Source of the DNA: Ulota crispa
Taxonomy: Eukaryota > Streptophyta > Bryopsida > Orthotrichales > Orthotrichaceae
Length of the DNA: 64,000 nt
Assembly: GCA_963920765.1 (NCBI GenBank)
Contig: OY987244.1
Location: forward strand, 22,362,358-22,426,357
Direction: 5' to 3'
The notes beneath the pieces were generated by a model that saw only the letters and a program-made list of their open reading frames with translations, was not told the origin of the DNA and did not search any database. How positions within the stretch are numbered: position 1 is the stretch's first letter; each line of letters begins with the position of its first letter. This document shows, one piece after another, positions 22,737 through 36,005 of the stretch. The position numbers were made by a program, and so were the translations under genes.

Positions 22737-25700
22737 ATGGGAGACAGTAACGAGGCTTTCGGCGCCAATACCGGTGGTGCTGGTGGAGCTGATTTGCCTC
22801 GAGAGGTTCCAAGCGCCACTACCAGAGGTGTTGGTGGACCTCAGATGCCAATGGAGGATCTCCTAGGAGCATTGGCCATATTCATGGAGCAACATCGAGC
22901 CAACCAGGGTGGTCAAGTAGCCACCGAGGCGTTGAAAGCTGTTGTTGTGAAGACTGGTAGGTTTGACGGCAAGAACATAACCAAATTTTTGCGAGCCTAT
23001 GTTTGCAAAATGGAGGTGCATCAAGTTGATGAAAATCGAATAATGGCTACCTTCGACATGGCAGTTGTGCCTGACATTCGTGACCGTGTGCGAGAGATCC
23101 GCGAAGGAGTTCACACTTGGATTGCCTTTGCTGAGCGTCTACGTGACGAGTACTTTGACGAGGACACGGAAAGGATGACCAGAAGATCTTTTCTAGAATG
23201 AGTGGAGCAGCGGCCAGGAGACAACATGGATGCTCATGAGCTGCTGAAGGCCTTTGAAAAGAAGTTTTCTCAGTTATCCATGATTGAGAGACGCCTCTTC
23301 AACACCAGGAAGGCAGAGCTTTTCCTTCAAGCAGCTGATGCTGCATTGGAGGATAGACTTCTTCTACTTCTTGGAGATCGTACCACAGAAGGTGGTTTTA
23401 CCACCGATTGGAGAAGGGTGGAAGAGACCGTGACCTTGTTGGCCAAACAACAACGTGTGAGGTCAAGAGGATTTGGAGCAGGAGTAGACACTAATCCAAT
23501 TTCAGTTCCAAAAAGTCTTAAAGTATCTTTTGCACCATCATCATCAACAACTCCAGGGTCTATCTTGAAGACCACCAAAACCAACGAAGGTAATGCTCTT
23601 GAAGAACTCATCAAGAGTTTCAAAGAGCTGAAGGTGGAGTTTATTGAGTTGAGGAAGTCTCAGGCATCTGGCTCTTCTTCATCGTCACAGCCATCTGATG
23701 GAGGGAGGACACTTCCTTGGAGATGTATATGGTGTGACAAGAGCGAGCAAGATGGCAAGCATCGTCTTTGAGACTGCACAGAGTGCGACGAAGTCTTGAA
23801 AGATGGCATCGTTGAATTTATTGACGGCAAGCTTCATGATTCATCCACAAAGACACCATTGAAGACCAACTTTGGCAGAGGAGGGATGAAGAAACTTATG
23901 GAGGGAAAGATGAGACGATCTAGTTCCATACATGTACGTGAGGCTGATTCATACCACATTGAAGTGGAGCAGCACTCAATTGGAGCTTCACCCGCTCAAA
24001 GAGCCACACTGATGAAACGAGGAGCTCAAGCCATCAGAAATGTAACTGGATGGGAAGACCCGGTTGATGCAAGCAGCATCAAAGCATTTTTGGAGAGAGA
24101 TCAAGCCAACGTTGATCACTATGAGGCCTCAGTTGAAGAGAAGCGTGGGAGAGTTGAAGCTGAAGATGGTGAAGAGCCTTCATCAAAGAAGAGGGCTCAA
24201 GCGCAGAAAGATTCTGCAAATGAGTCGAGGCGCAGAGTACAAACGCGCTCGAAGACACAAAGTCCAAGCTTTGTGCACCCTGAGGATGATTTGCTTCCTG
24301 ATAGAGACTGGGGGCAGTCTAGCGGCAGCGGAAGAGGCCATGAGAAAGAGGACTCTAGCAAGCCAAAGGGGAAGAGCCCTGCTTATAAGCTCCAGTCCGA
24401 CATTGAGACCTCCATTGATATGAAGGGAATATTGGAAGAGAGGATCTTGGATGCCAAGATCGAGTTCACATTGAGGGAAGCACTTGGCATAGCCAAGAAA
24501 GACTTTCATGAGCTGATCATCGACATCATCAAGCGAAAGAGACAGATGACAGCGGAGACTGTGATGGTGAGTGCTTTGGACACTCACATGACCATCGATG
24601 AAGAGATTGAGATTGGCGAAGTTTTTGCCATGATGGGAGATCATGAGGCTCACTGCAGTGAAATTACACTCACGGAGGTGGCAAGAAAAGAGCCAGAGAG
24701 GGTGCACCGCTCAAATGGAAAGGCTAATGAAGCAAAAGTTCAGACATCTGATGATGGAGTATCAAAGATTGAAGCTAAGACTTTTGAGTTCAGTTGTGAT
24801 CATTCTACTGATGGACCTCGTGATGTCGAGACTGAGTTTCAGCAACCGTATTGGGCTAGAGCCACCACTGAGACGAGAGTGAAGCTTGGTGGAATGGATG
24901 AGTCTGTTTTGGCCCTTGTAGATCATGGTTCAGAGATCAACATCATATCTCGCAATACCTATGAGAAGGGCAAATGGCCAATTGACACAGAACATGGCTG
25001 GGTGATGAGAGCAGCTAACAATGGGCGCAGTTCATTGTATGGAGCTTGCCCTTCAGTGCCAGCAAAGATTGGAGATGTGGAGGTTGAGCAGAATTTTTTT
25101 GTTCAAAATACTGGGGCATATCCAGTGCTTCTGGGCCAACCTTTCATCACTGCTTCGCGCATGGAAACCAAAGTGTTGGATGATGGATCTCACTATGCTC
25201 GAATTCGAAGTATAGATGGGAAGAAGTCAGTGCAGTTCTTAACTGTGAGAGCTGACAATGAGAGGCATCGAATGCAACTCAGAGAAGTATCTTTGCCGAC
25301 TTCTCTGAATTTTCCGGATTTCTAGAGGGCACACGTGGGATGTGGGGATCCACGGGTGCCAAGGATATCAATACTAGAAAATTCCCCAATATACATACTG
25401 CTTTCAAGTGTGGATTTTTGAGCGTGACAAAGTGTGGATTTGCGAGTTTCATGGATGCCAAAGACTTGGACCATGTACATAGAAGATTTATCAAAAAGAA
25501 GGAGAAAAACCTAAAAAAAATGAAGGTTCTTGAAGAAGATGAGAGCATTACTGGTGTGTATGAAGAAAGTGGCATGCCAGATGATATCTTGCATACTCTG
25601 CAAGATTTGAAGACAAATAAGGATGCAGAGCCGACTACTCATTGTCTTATTGATGTCCATACAGCTGCAATGCATCATGAGATTTACACAGCAATGGCAA

Positions 25701-28700
25701 AACTGTGTTCTTCTAATATCGATGGATATAGACCTGAAGCTGCAGTACATACCAAGTACAAGACTGTGAACAAGAAGGTGAAGCCAGTGGCTACTCAGCT
25801 ACCATTTGACACTGATGATCACATCAAACAAGCTGAAAAAGAGCCAAATTTGAGAGAGTCAAGGAGAATTGGACACAAATTCACCAAAGAGACTCTAACT
25901 AACCTCAAGATTGGAGGAGATGGTTTCCTGACTGAGCCAGAGAAAAAGAAATTTCAAGATATGCTTTTGATGCATGGAAAGGCCTTTGCTTCTTCTTCAG
26001 ATGAGATTGGGTGTGTGCAGCCAAGTGTTGTAGCACCAATGGTCATATTCACAGTACCACATATACCATGGGATTTGAAGCCTATTCCAGTGCCTAGAGC
26101 TCTACTGCCGAAATTAGTGGAGTTGCTCAAAAAAAAGACGCGCATGGGCATACTAGAGCCTTCAATGGCCCCATATTCAAACCGTTGGTTTACTGTGCCA
26201 AAGAAGTCAGGAGCATTGAGGTTCATTCAAGATATGCAGCCTGCAAACAAAATTACAATCAGAAACAAAGGATCAGGCCCTGTTGTTGACGAAGTGGCGG
26301 AGGCATTTGCTGGACATGCAATCTATTCCATTGGAGATCTATACTTTGGTTATGATCAATTTCAACTTGCTGCTCAAAGCAGGGATTTGACGACCATGAA
26401 GACTTCTCTTGGATTGGTGCGTATGTGCACATTGCCTCAAGGCGCTACTAATTCAGTGGCACACATGCAAAGCGCTATGAATCAAATTTTAAAAGACTTT
26501 GTGCTAGAGAAAACCATACCTTTTGTGGATGATATCCCAATAAAAGGATGCGAGGAGAATCAAAGAGACTTGACGGTTCAGAGTGATGGTTGCCGAGCCT
26601 TTGTAAGCAACCATATTCATGACGTGGCTCAAATCTTGGGCAGACTTGAGGAGGTGAATTTGACTCTATCCATTGATAAGTCAAAGTTTGGGGTGAATGA
26701 AATTCTGGTGGTTGGGCACTTATGTGGCTCTTATGGAAGAAAACCTAATCCTGAAAAGGTTGATGCAATTGGAAAAATGAAAGCCTGTAGCAATATCACC
26801 GAAGTAAGGAGGTTTCTTGGAGCTTGTGTCTTCTATCACATATGGATTCCCCATTTTGCTCATATATCAGAGCCTCTCTACAAATTATTGCGTAAGAGGA
26901 CCAAATTCATTTGGGAAAATGAGCAAAACTTGGCTATGGAAGAGTTGAAGAGGATTTTGGAGTCGCCACCAATTCTCAAGCAAGTGAACTATGATTGCAA
27001 GAGGCCGGTGATCGTGACTGTTGACACAAGTCCAATTGCCATAGGTTGGGCTATTGGACAAGATGATGAGGAAGGCAAAAGATTTGCTATTCGATTTGGA
27101 GCAAGGATTTTGACATAGCGTCAGAGAGCATATCCACAAGTGAAAAGAGAACTATGGGGTGCTCTTACAGCTCTGAAGGCGGACAGAAACTACCTTATTG
27201 GAGCAGAGGTGGTACTGGAGACTGATTGCTTACCTTTGCTGGGGATGATAGCAAATTGTTCTTCGCCAGACATTGCAATGCTTCGATGGATCGCCTACAT
27301 CAAATCTATGAATCCGGTTCTAATACACATTGAAGGCAAAAAGAATTCTGTTGTCGATATGTTGTCTAGGGCAAGGTATTCTAATGAAGATGAGATGATG
27401 GGCCACGAAGATGTCGAAGATTTATTGCATGGAGGCTATGTGGTGACGATAGATGCTGAGAGCTCATCGATTGATGCTTTGCCATTCAAAGCTGAGCTTT
27501 ATGAAGAAAAATTGAAAGACATTAGGCTATATTTGAGCACAATGAAGCTGCAAGAAGGATGGACAGACAAAACATTCAAAGACATCAGGCATCAATCCTA
27601 TAGATATCTTTTGAGAGAAGGATTTTTATGGAAGAGGGCAAAAAGAGCTGATGAAGTACCATTGAGAGTGGTGGGGACTCTAAGACCAAAGCTGAAGTTC
27701 TCAAGGAGTTCCATGATACTCTTTGAGCAGGTCGCAGAGGTGTATGGGCCACTTATACAAAAATCAAGGAGAGGTACTGGTGGAAAAGACTTTATAAAGA
27801 CGTTGAAGAGTTTGTAGTTTCTTGTGTGGTGTGCCAACTGCAATCCAAGGTGCGCCACAGAGATGAATTACATCCAACTTACCCTCTAGCAATCCATTTT
27901 CAATGGATGATAGATTTGGTAGCCATGCCAAATGCTATGTGGGGAATGAAGTACCTTGTTTTGGCACGAGAGGAGCTCTCAAACTTCGTTGAGGGCAAAG
28001 CCTTGAGGACTAAGGCTACCGAAAATGTATGCCGATTTATACTCGAAGACATCTTCAGTCGTTATGGCAGCATTGGCCGAATGAGAGCTGACAGAGGAGA
28101 ATTAAACGCCACTGAGGCCAAAGAGTTCTTCAAACGTTATGGTGTGCAATTGAAGCTGACGACGGCTTACAACCCTGAGGCTAATGGCAAAATTGAGAGA
28201 GGGCATCCTCCGATCATTCATGCTTTGGTTAAAGCTTGTAAAGGCAAACCAAATATGTGGCCAAAGCTATTACCATTTGCTTTGTGGACAGACAGAACTA
28301 CGCACAGTACAGTTACTGGTTACATGCCTGTCGAACTTGTGTATGGGCAGAAACCTATTATGCCGGCGGAAGAGGATATTCCCACATGGGTGTTTCTTTC
28401 ATGGGAGGATGGTATAAGCAGAGAAAGACTGTTGGAACTTTGGATTCAATAGCTTGGAAGGTTGTCAAGTGACCTTGATATTGCATTGGAGAAGATGAAG
28501 ACAGCGAGGCTCAGCAATAAAGAGCGATTTGACAAAACACACAGATTAAGAACTAAGCAGATTGGAGAGGATGATTGGATCCTTGTATTTGACAGTACAT
28601 TAGGGCATCAGCATAGTACAGTGCGCAAATTTGCTAAGAGATGGTTTGGACCCTATGTTGTAATGAAAGTGCACACCAACGGCACTTATTCACTTAGGAA

Positions 28701-28926
28701 ATTGGATGGGACTTCTCTGCGCGTGCCTGTTGCTAGTAAACGAATCAAAGCTTTTCGAAGGAGTGGAAGATTTCATCATGAAGACCTTGAGGAGATTTTT
28801 GACCCTCAAGAGGTGCGAAGCCACGAAGGAGCTGAAGATAGAGATGACGATTTGAAAGATGCAGAAGACAACCAAGATATAGAGGACGAGCAAACTTGGC
28901 ACATACCGCAGGATGTGCAGGTTTAG
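22737..28926 (+). pseudogene. gag-pol region of the Ty3/Gypsy element (broken)
   Basis: Parts in order: gag-like from about 22737 to 23950; a long charged linker; an aspartic protease-like region around 24850-25170; reverse transcriptase around 26030-26800; RNase H around 26980-27400; integrase core around 27800-28400; and a C-terminal stretch to 28926 with a GPY-type motif (RWFGPYVV). No chromodomain is evident. The region is interrupted about six times and is treated here as a fossil. A purine-rich tract (AGAGAGGG, 28925-28932) next to the 3' LTR is in the place of a polypurine tract. Confidence 0.88.
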
Positions 28927-28936
28927 AGAGGGTGCA

Positions 28937-31095
28937 TGTCCTGATGGAGATATCTCCATCATGTAGATATTCGTTATATGTTTATGTTTGTGTTGATTTC
29001 AATAAATCAACAGTTGAGGCAAAAGGGGTGGTCGTGGTGAGGATCACGGTTTGGTGACAACGCAGCGGCCATAGATTCCAGTGCGCTGCGCCGTCTTGTC
29101 ACATGCACAACTCAGGGGAGTAGGTAGCGGGTTGGCTGGGCCAATTTCCTGCCTCACTAGCTGCCAAGCCGTGAGCCGCCGTCACCGCTCGACGAGTCCG
29201 ATGGGATTCGAACCCGGACCGGCGGGCGACCAGAGACGACCGCTTCTCCAGCCAACCAAGTCCACGACTTGGCGACTGAAGACAAGCGTTTGACGCTATT
29301 ATATGCTCGCAAGGGCACGTGGCCACTTTACGATGGCATTTATTTTGTAATTTAATCATTTTCATATGTTTATCTAGATGTTTTGGAAGGCTCATATATT
29401 TTGCCTTTGTTTGAATAAAAATACTAAGGGTTTAGAAGTCAATAGGAAAGGTGTGAAAGGAGAAAAGGTTTGGCATCTATGGTGGGGTTAGGATAGGGAG
29501 GGCATGGGCTGATGTGCCTCACCTCCCTACCTTAGATAGGGTCGAAATTGTGGAGGAAAGATCCCTTAGTTGTTGGAAGTTAGTGTATGAGTGTTGGTGG
29601 GAAGAAGGAGAAAAATCCCGAAACTTTGATGGGAGATTTTTTTCTGTGTATACGTGATTTTGAATTGAAATTTGAGGAGGTTGTTTCTTGTGTGATTACC
29701 TTTCCAAAATGAGTTTGCAAGTTTGATTTGAAGTTGTGATGCAAAAGTTATGAGTGTTTGAATTTTGGAGTCAAAAAGCCAAACTATGAAAAAAGGCTGA
29801 GACTTCGACAAGCCATAACTTATGATCTGTATATCATTTTGCAACAAGATTTGGAGAGAGTGTTTATCTTATTATTGGCTTTCTAGAAAGTCTTTAAACT
29901 TGAGGTTTGAAGCTTGGACAAGAAAGTTATGGAAGTGTGAAGGTTTGGAGGTGGCTGCCCTTTTGTTAGGAGAAAGCCGAGATTTTGAAGAGCTACAATT
30001 TTTGGACAGTATGAGATTTTCTTTTCAAAATTTTAGGAGTGATAGTTTGTTGTCATAGCTTTTCAAATTGTCTTTAATCATTTCATTTGGAGTTTTATTG
30101 AAGAAGTTATAGTGGGTAGAAGTTGCGGGTTTGGGTGCTCTCTAAAAAATTGAGACCCACACTTTGATTGACTAGAGCTTTCGGACAAAGTTTTGTTTTG
30201 AAGTGCAAATTTTATGGGTTGAAGCCAGTGATATCATCTTTCTAAATTGATATTACGTTTCTATGGGTGATGTATAGAACAAAAGTTATAGAGGTTTTTA
30301 GAGGCAGTGTTTAGTTTGTAAAGAGGAAGAAGAGCCTCTACTTTGAACTCGCATAACTTTTGGACAGTATCTTAGATTGAGTTGAAATTTAGAGGGATGT
30401 TAGAAGGTTAGGAGAGCTTTTCAAATTGCTATTACACTTAGCATTTGAATCTTTGAGCCATCAGTGGCATTAGATAGAAGGTTGCTGCTTTTTCTAGGAC
30501 TTGTTATTTGTGATTTTCCCCATTGTTTTTATTAAAACATGAAGACTTGAAGACTTGAAGACATGAAGACTTGAAGATCTGAAGATATGAAGATTTCAAG
30601 AGGAATGTTTTGGGTTTATTTTTTATGTATGTGTGGGATGTGGCTTTGTTATTCCTAGCCGGTTTTGGAGGCTCGTTTGTCAATTCATTTCCATTCTGTT
30701 TTGTAAACCTTGTTGCGGGCAGTTTGGGTTAAACCAAACTTAACCCCATTTATTGTCGTGGTGACGAAGTGGGATTAATCACCCACATGGTCGAGACTTG
30801 CTCTGTTCTCACGATCTGGAGTTTTGGCCAGCAGATCGTGAATTTGATTTTAGGATCCCGTCATACGGACGGCAGCTCGTGTCTGCTGTCCCGATCTACC
30901 CGTCCCGTATCCAGTGGGCTCTTATCCCTACCTTGACCCTTATACCCTTAGAGCCAGCCACAGGATATGCCAATAGAAGACTGAAGATTGAAGATTTGAA
31001 GAGAAGATCAAGATTGACAACGTTTTCAGTCGGCAACGCACGATCGCAGCAAGACACCCTGCGTGTTCCCAAGGCGCGCTCCTCTCAATTCGACA
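28937..31095 (+). repeat. 3' LTR
   Basis: 2159 bp, same ends and internal landmarks as the 5' LTR. It differs at about six positions by eye, near its outer edge, its middle (around 30250) and its last 130 bases. Confidence 0.92.
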
Positions 31096-34000
31096 CCGTC
31101 TGCTTTTGTACTCCAGTTTCTAACTGCGATAAGTTGGGGCCGGGGTACCTTTGCTACCTTTGGCAATTTTAGCAACACACTTCATTTTGGAACTCTGTTG
31201 CATAGCATGGCATTTAACACCTGACTTATGGCTCACTCTACGTATGTGCCACTTGAAAGGGTTGCACTGGCTTTCAAAAGGAATTCAAACATATACACTT
31301 GAAGTAGTCCCAGGAGCCACAACAGGTGAATGATTAGAAACAAGGGAAGGGGCGCTTGACCTTATTTTCACTCGGGGATGAGAAATGTTAAACTTATCAA
31401 GTCGATGTGACTCTCCCTCACTGCCAATTGCAATGTCCACTTTTCTTTTAAGACTTCCAAAAATCTCCTCTCCTTACAAATGAGGAATTCAAGTTTCCAC
31501 ATCTATGCCTGCGGGCAATGCATGCAGAGCCATTGCTAGTTTCTTGGGGTCCCCACTACGCCTTGCTACTCTCAACTTCAACGCCTCTTTGGTCAAACTA
31601 GAACTTGGAGCTTTACCATTGAGGTAAGCTCTGTAATTGGTCATTTGCATCCAAGCCCAAATATTGTCATCGCAAGTTGCTTCAAATAAACTGTCTCCTT
31701 GGTTTCCAGACATCCGTAACCATTTGTTATGGACTCTCTTTGATAAGTTGCACATTGGCATATTTGCCAATTCATCCAAATCCAAATCCTGCATAACAAG
31801 AACATTTATAAGATAAAAACTGGGCATAGAAAGAAAAATAAAAGTACACAAATACATCATACTGCAGAAAAGAATGTCAAGAATACTTTAGAGACCCAAA
31901 AACAAACCGGCAATCATAACAAATTGACCAAAGTTCAATACCATAATTTTGGAAACTTCATGTTTACTTTCACGGAAAGAGCTTCAGTCGGCGCCGACTG
32001 AAGTCCAGGAGGTAAAGATTTTGTGTCTATCATGACATGATCTACTAGTTATTGGACGCAGAACTTACACAATATACATGAATGGCTTACACACTAAAAA
32101 TTCAGCATAATCCTACTCTATGGTGTATTTGAACAACGTTAATGCTATTATGGGGAAAAGAGGTATATCACCTCAATGTCAATGGCCACAACCGTAGACA
32201 ACAAATGACTTGAGGCATATGCTTGCCATACAAAGTTGCAGCATTGCTAGGTGATCAAATATATATCAAACCATGAGAAATAAAATTGTTCTCTAATTAT
32301 AACACTAGTTTTTCATAAACAGAACATTCGAACTCCAACAAATATCAATAAAAGGGACAGTTCAAATATTGCTTATAAATCATACCTCCTACATCAGTCT
32401 AAAAAAGTCATCAAGAAAATCCTCATACCTGGCCAACTTGAGTATTTCAAGGTCCAAAAAGCTACCATACAATGATATTTTGCCAAAATAGACGATTTTG
32501 ACACAAAAATCTTGGTAATTCTGCCAATTCTAACAAGACAGCCCTCATACAAACAGCAATCAAACAAGGTTCATGGTCATAAAATACTCTAAAAAAGGGT
32601 TACAAAAAACATATACCGGCATCAACAATATTCAAATACAACAAAATCAATTGAAGAGCTCATTCCATCAAGTTCTGATTAAATGGTTTGCAAAACAAAT
32701 CAAACTCTGAAATTAGAAACATGAAGAGTGACTTGACCATTTGATCAACACCCCCCATTGCCAATATCAAAAATGCCAAAACGCAAGCCAGTGTTCTAGA
32801 TGAGTTAACCCATCTTTTGTGGTAGCATCGGCAAAGAATTCGGGGATGTGACTCTCCAATTTTTAGTAAACTCCTTGAGATAAAAAATAGGGTCAATTTT
32901 ATTCATTAAAGATAAATTTTATATCTTTTTTAGATTTACCATAGCATTGGAAAAATATTTTTTGCTTCATTATATGTAAAATAGGGTGGTATATAATCCT
33001 CCATTTTAGAATACTATAGAAATAAAAAGGGTGGGAATTACACAATTATCCTAAAATAGTTTAGTAGGATGAGTGTGGGGTTTAGATTTCATGAGCAATA
33101 TGGATGAAAAATGGTTTTTTCCATCTAGGTTTTGGGTTGTAATGGTTTAGGGTTAGGAACGGGTTGTAGGGTAATTGAAGAAGGGTCAAGCGTACTGGCA
33201 AAGGCTGGCATTGTTGTGGAATCTTGAGAGTAGGGTTTGTGCTAGCAAGCACATTGGATTCTTTACATGATGTTATGCTGAGCTTACTGTTACTCTTGCT
33301 AGCACTTAGGATTCTCAGATTTGAGATTTCTTTCTTGCTGTTTGCAAATTTTCTCTCCCTAGATTAGCTAAGCGCGCTAAAAGTGGCAGCAAGGGTGCTT
33401 TGCAATTGAAGTTTTACATCCTCCTTACAAAATTTTCCTCATAGCAATGTATTTGCAAGCATGCAAGTGTGAGCTTAGTGGAGTTTGCATTCAAGGTTGG
33501 ATTTGTTTTCCTTATTGGGGAGTTCGGGGTTGGATTTCTTAACTTCTCCCAGCAATGATGGTGGTGGACGTCGGCGTTATTGCTCAGTTCTTTTTGCAGT
33601 TCTCGGCAATAAGAATTTGGGTTCACGCTTAGATTTATAGTTATTTGCTTTAGCTTTATGTTCTTTGAAGCATTTTCTCTTTGAAATGTGCTTTTTTGTA
33701 ATTCAAATGCTTGTAAGGGCTAAAGTCATAAACCCATTGTATAAATATAATTTTTTCTTAGGATACTTTTGTGTTTGTGAAAAAAGTAGGGTCTGAAAAT
33801 TTAGGTCATATAACGATTTAGAAATAAGCATAGGGTACCCTAAAATACGCTGAAGTAGCTTTTTATCTAAAGAAAAGGAGGAAAAAATTACCTTAAAGAA
33901 TTTAAATACCCTCCATTTAATTACCCCATTATCATAGGTGGTATCCAATCGTAAAGGGGTGTGACCCCTCCCCCCGAGGCAGAGAACCACCAGTATCGGA

Positions 34001-36005
34001 TAGCAAGGTATCAACTCTCTGCTACTTCCATGGTCTTGGAGTCTTTGTACTGCTTGCAGAGTTTCATATGTAGAGACTGCAAAGCTTCTTTGATGTGTTT
34101 CTAAGTGTGTTTGTGCAACGAAGTGCTCCAATGTAAGAGGCATGTCCTCTCACAATTTTGCAGTACATCTTTTAGTGAACCAGTCCCAAAAACTATATGG
34201 ATTGCTCTCCAATTTGCCATGGCATTATCTGCCATGAACCCCTTGAAGTTTGGCTTTGCAACACCTCTTGTTGCCATTATTGCAATCAAGGATTTCCAAA
34301 ATTGAACCTGGATCTCGATATCTTCTAACTGCATATAACACGTAGCTATGGTCATGACTTTCTTGTAGCTACTATCATAGACGTGACAAGCCATAGTAGT
34401 CCATTCTTGAACCCGTTTGACATGATCAAACTTGACCCAAGCATTCTATAAATCTCCCCCCGCTTGCATTTGCTTTACTAAATCCACACCACTTTCTGGT
34501 CCATCCGTGAGCATCTTGAACAAGTAGACTTTCTCTATCCTTTGGCCAAGGAAAATACTATCGTGTTTGAACTCGGATTTGGATAAACGCTTCATTGTCA
34601 TAATTTTGTCAATGATTCCACCTTTATTATTGGACCATAACAAAGATATATGACTGCGGATATTAGAACTACTCAAGTATTGAAATTTGTCCATCACCTC
34701 GTTCCTGCCCACGCTGTCCAGCATTGTCTTCTCACTTGCCCCATCATGGAAAAGACGGTTTGTTACAAATTCCTTCTTGGTTGATAATGCAATTGCTGAG
34801 ATTGTGGCCTTTGGGGTCTTTGCTACAGCGGAAGCTAACAATTCATTGATCTCATTTGCAGAATCTTTGTGCATTCCCTTTGTGACAAGGTGGTTGTGAG
34901 CGCTGAAATGAATAGCGGCCCTGCTCATTCTAAAATTTGTACCGTACACTTAACAGATTCTTGCTTCACATGATTTCAAACATATTGGAGGAGACTTGCA
35001 AACTTTACAAATTATTGTGGAGTCCTTTGGCACAACTCTACCAACCAAAAAAGGGAGTGACGTGCACCCTGCCCACTCTGGGTCATTTTGTGCAGCTGCA
35101 CGTTCAAGGTATTGACACTAGGAGTTGTCACACTCTAAATGTCCAGCACAAAGTGCTTTTTGAAATTTAAGCCCACTATCATTCTGAATATTTGTGGTGA
35201 CCAATTTGCACCACAGATGTCCATCATATTGCTTATCCATCCCTTCTAAGTTCCTTGCTCCTGAGGCAGAAGCATTTGATTGACAAGGAGGAAGTTCGAA
35301 TACAACATCACCATCAAAAATAGGTGGTAAGGAAGCAACTCTATGATGTTTTGTGGTATTGAAATCTAACAGAGACAACTCGTTCCTATAGTGATGCATT
35401 CTAGAAAGCTTTGTTAAACAATCCATAATACTGAGCACTTCAATAGAATTAGGATGCAATGGGGGACGGCTGCAATCAAACCGGTTCTCCCCAATATTGC
35501 GCAGTCCCAATACACAACAGTGTGGAGGCCGCACAGTGATAACTTCTTTTGATATGGTAGAATCCCCTCTCATAGGCTTCACTGGAGAGTCACACTCAGA
35601 CTCACTTGACAAATCTACAACAACATCCAATTTCTCAAGCTTCACTGGCAGTGGCAATGATACATTCTCCGTGCTTACGCTCAACTTGGAAAGCACAAGA
35701 GAGGACAATGTTGTTGGAATATGGGGCATGTCAACACTGGAACCACTATGAGGAAGAATTTCCTTTTGGAGTTGCATTGAAGCTACAGAAAGAGTTAGTC
35801 CGTAAACCCTGAAACTACTTTCATAAAAATTCCAAACCTGAACACCATCAACAATAGACTTGACTGTTGGGACGCACTGAACCAATTCTTTGATAGCTGA
35901 TATCTTCTCTTCCTCAACATATATTGACAATTTGTTAAAACAAAAACAAACGTGCAGAAGATGATTGGAGACAATAGCAATGCCGTCACTATCAAGAGGA
36001 AGCAC
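31096..36005 (-). pseudogene. MULE-like, zinc-finger transposase-type gene (spliced, decayed)
   Basis: Read on the minus strand, coding stretches run from about 36005. The N-terminal third is a Ser-rich region of no known domain. Around 35160-34950 is a Cys/His cluster (CAGHLECDN...CQYLERAA, then CKVCKSPPICLKSC) that fits a WRKY/GCM-type zinc finger as found in some Mutator-like transposases. Around 34440-34105 is a stretch (FKGFMADNAMANWRAIHIVF ... CLLHW) matching the D...C..H pattern of a MULE transposase core. A donor near 33892 and an acceptor (TTGTTATGCAG) before 31788 define an intron of about 2.1 kb. The next exon (31788 to 31096) has MCNLSKRVHNKWLRMSGNQG and is cut at the LTR edge; the remainder is 20527-20059. 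A few in-frame stops are present. Role, if it was ever active: transposase or a domesticated derivative. The family call is moderate. Confidence 0.6.
31982..32003. repeat. 22 bp perfect palindrome
   Basis: The core TTCAGTCGGCGCCGACTGAA with one more pair on each side is fully self-complementary. It lies in the large intron of the MULE-like gene. The same core (TCAGTCGGCG/CGCCGACTGA) is the centre of the 128 bp repeats at 40045-40290 and 45505-45900. Confidence 0.85.

Larger units (their letters stand above)
20528..31095 (+). mobile_element. young Ty3/Gypsy LTR retrotransposon inserted in the MULE-like gene
   Basis: A 10,568 bp element: LTR of 2159 bp, an internal region with gag, protease, reverse transcriptase, RNase H and integrase in the Ty3/Gypsy order, then a second LTR of 2159 bp. 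The ends are TG...CA. A 4 bp duplication, CCGT, flanks it (20524-20527 and 31096-31099). The two LTRs differ at about six positions by eye (about 0.3%), so insertion was recent or the LTRs have been homogenised. The coding region is broken, with about six interruptions. It lies in the opposite orientation to the gene it interrupts. Confidence 0.9.

Noticed and set aside
28470-28926. Chromodomain at the end of the Ty3/Gypsy integrase
   Set aside because: The C-terminal stretch shows a GPY-type motif and an acidic tail, but no recognisable chromodomain pattern.
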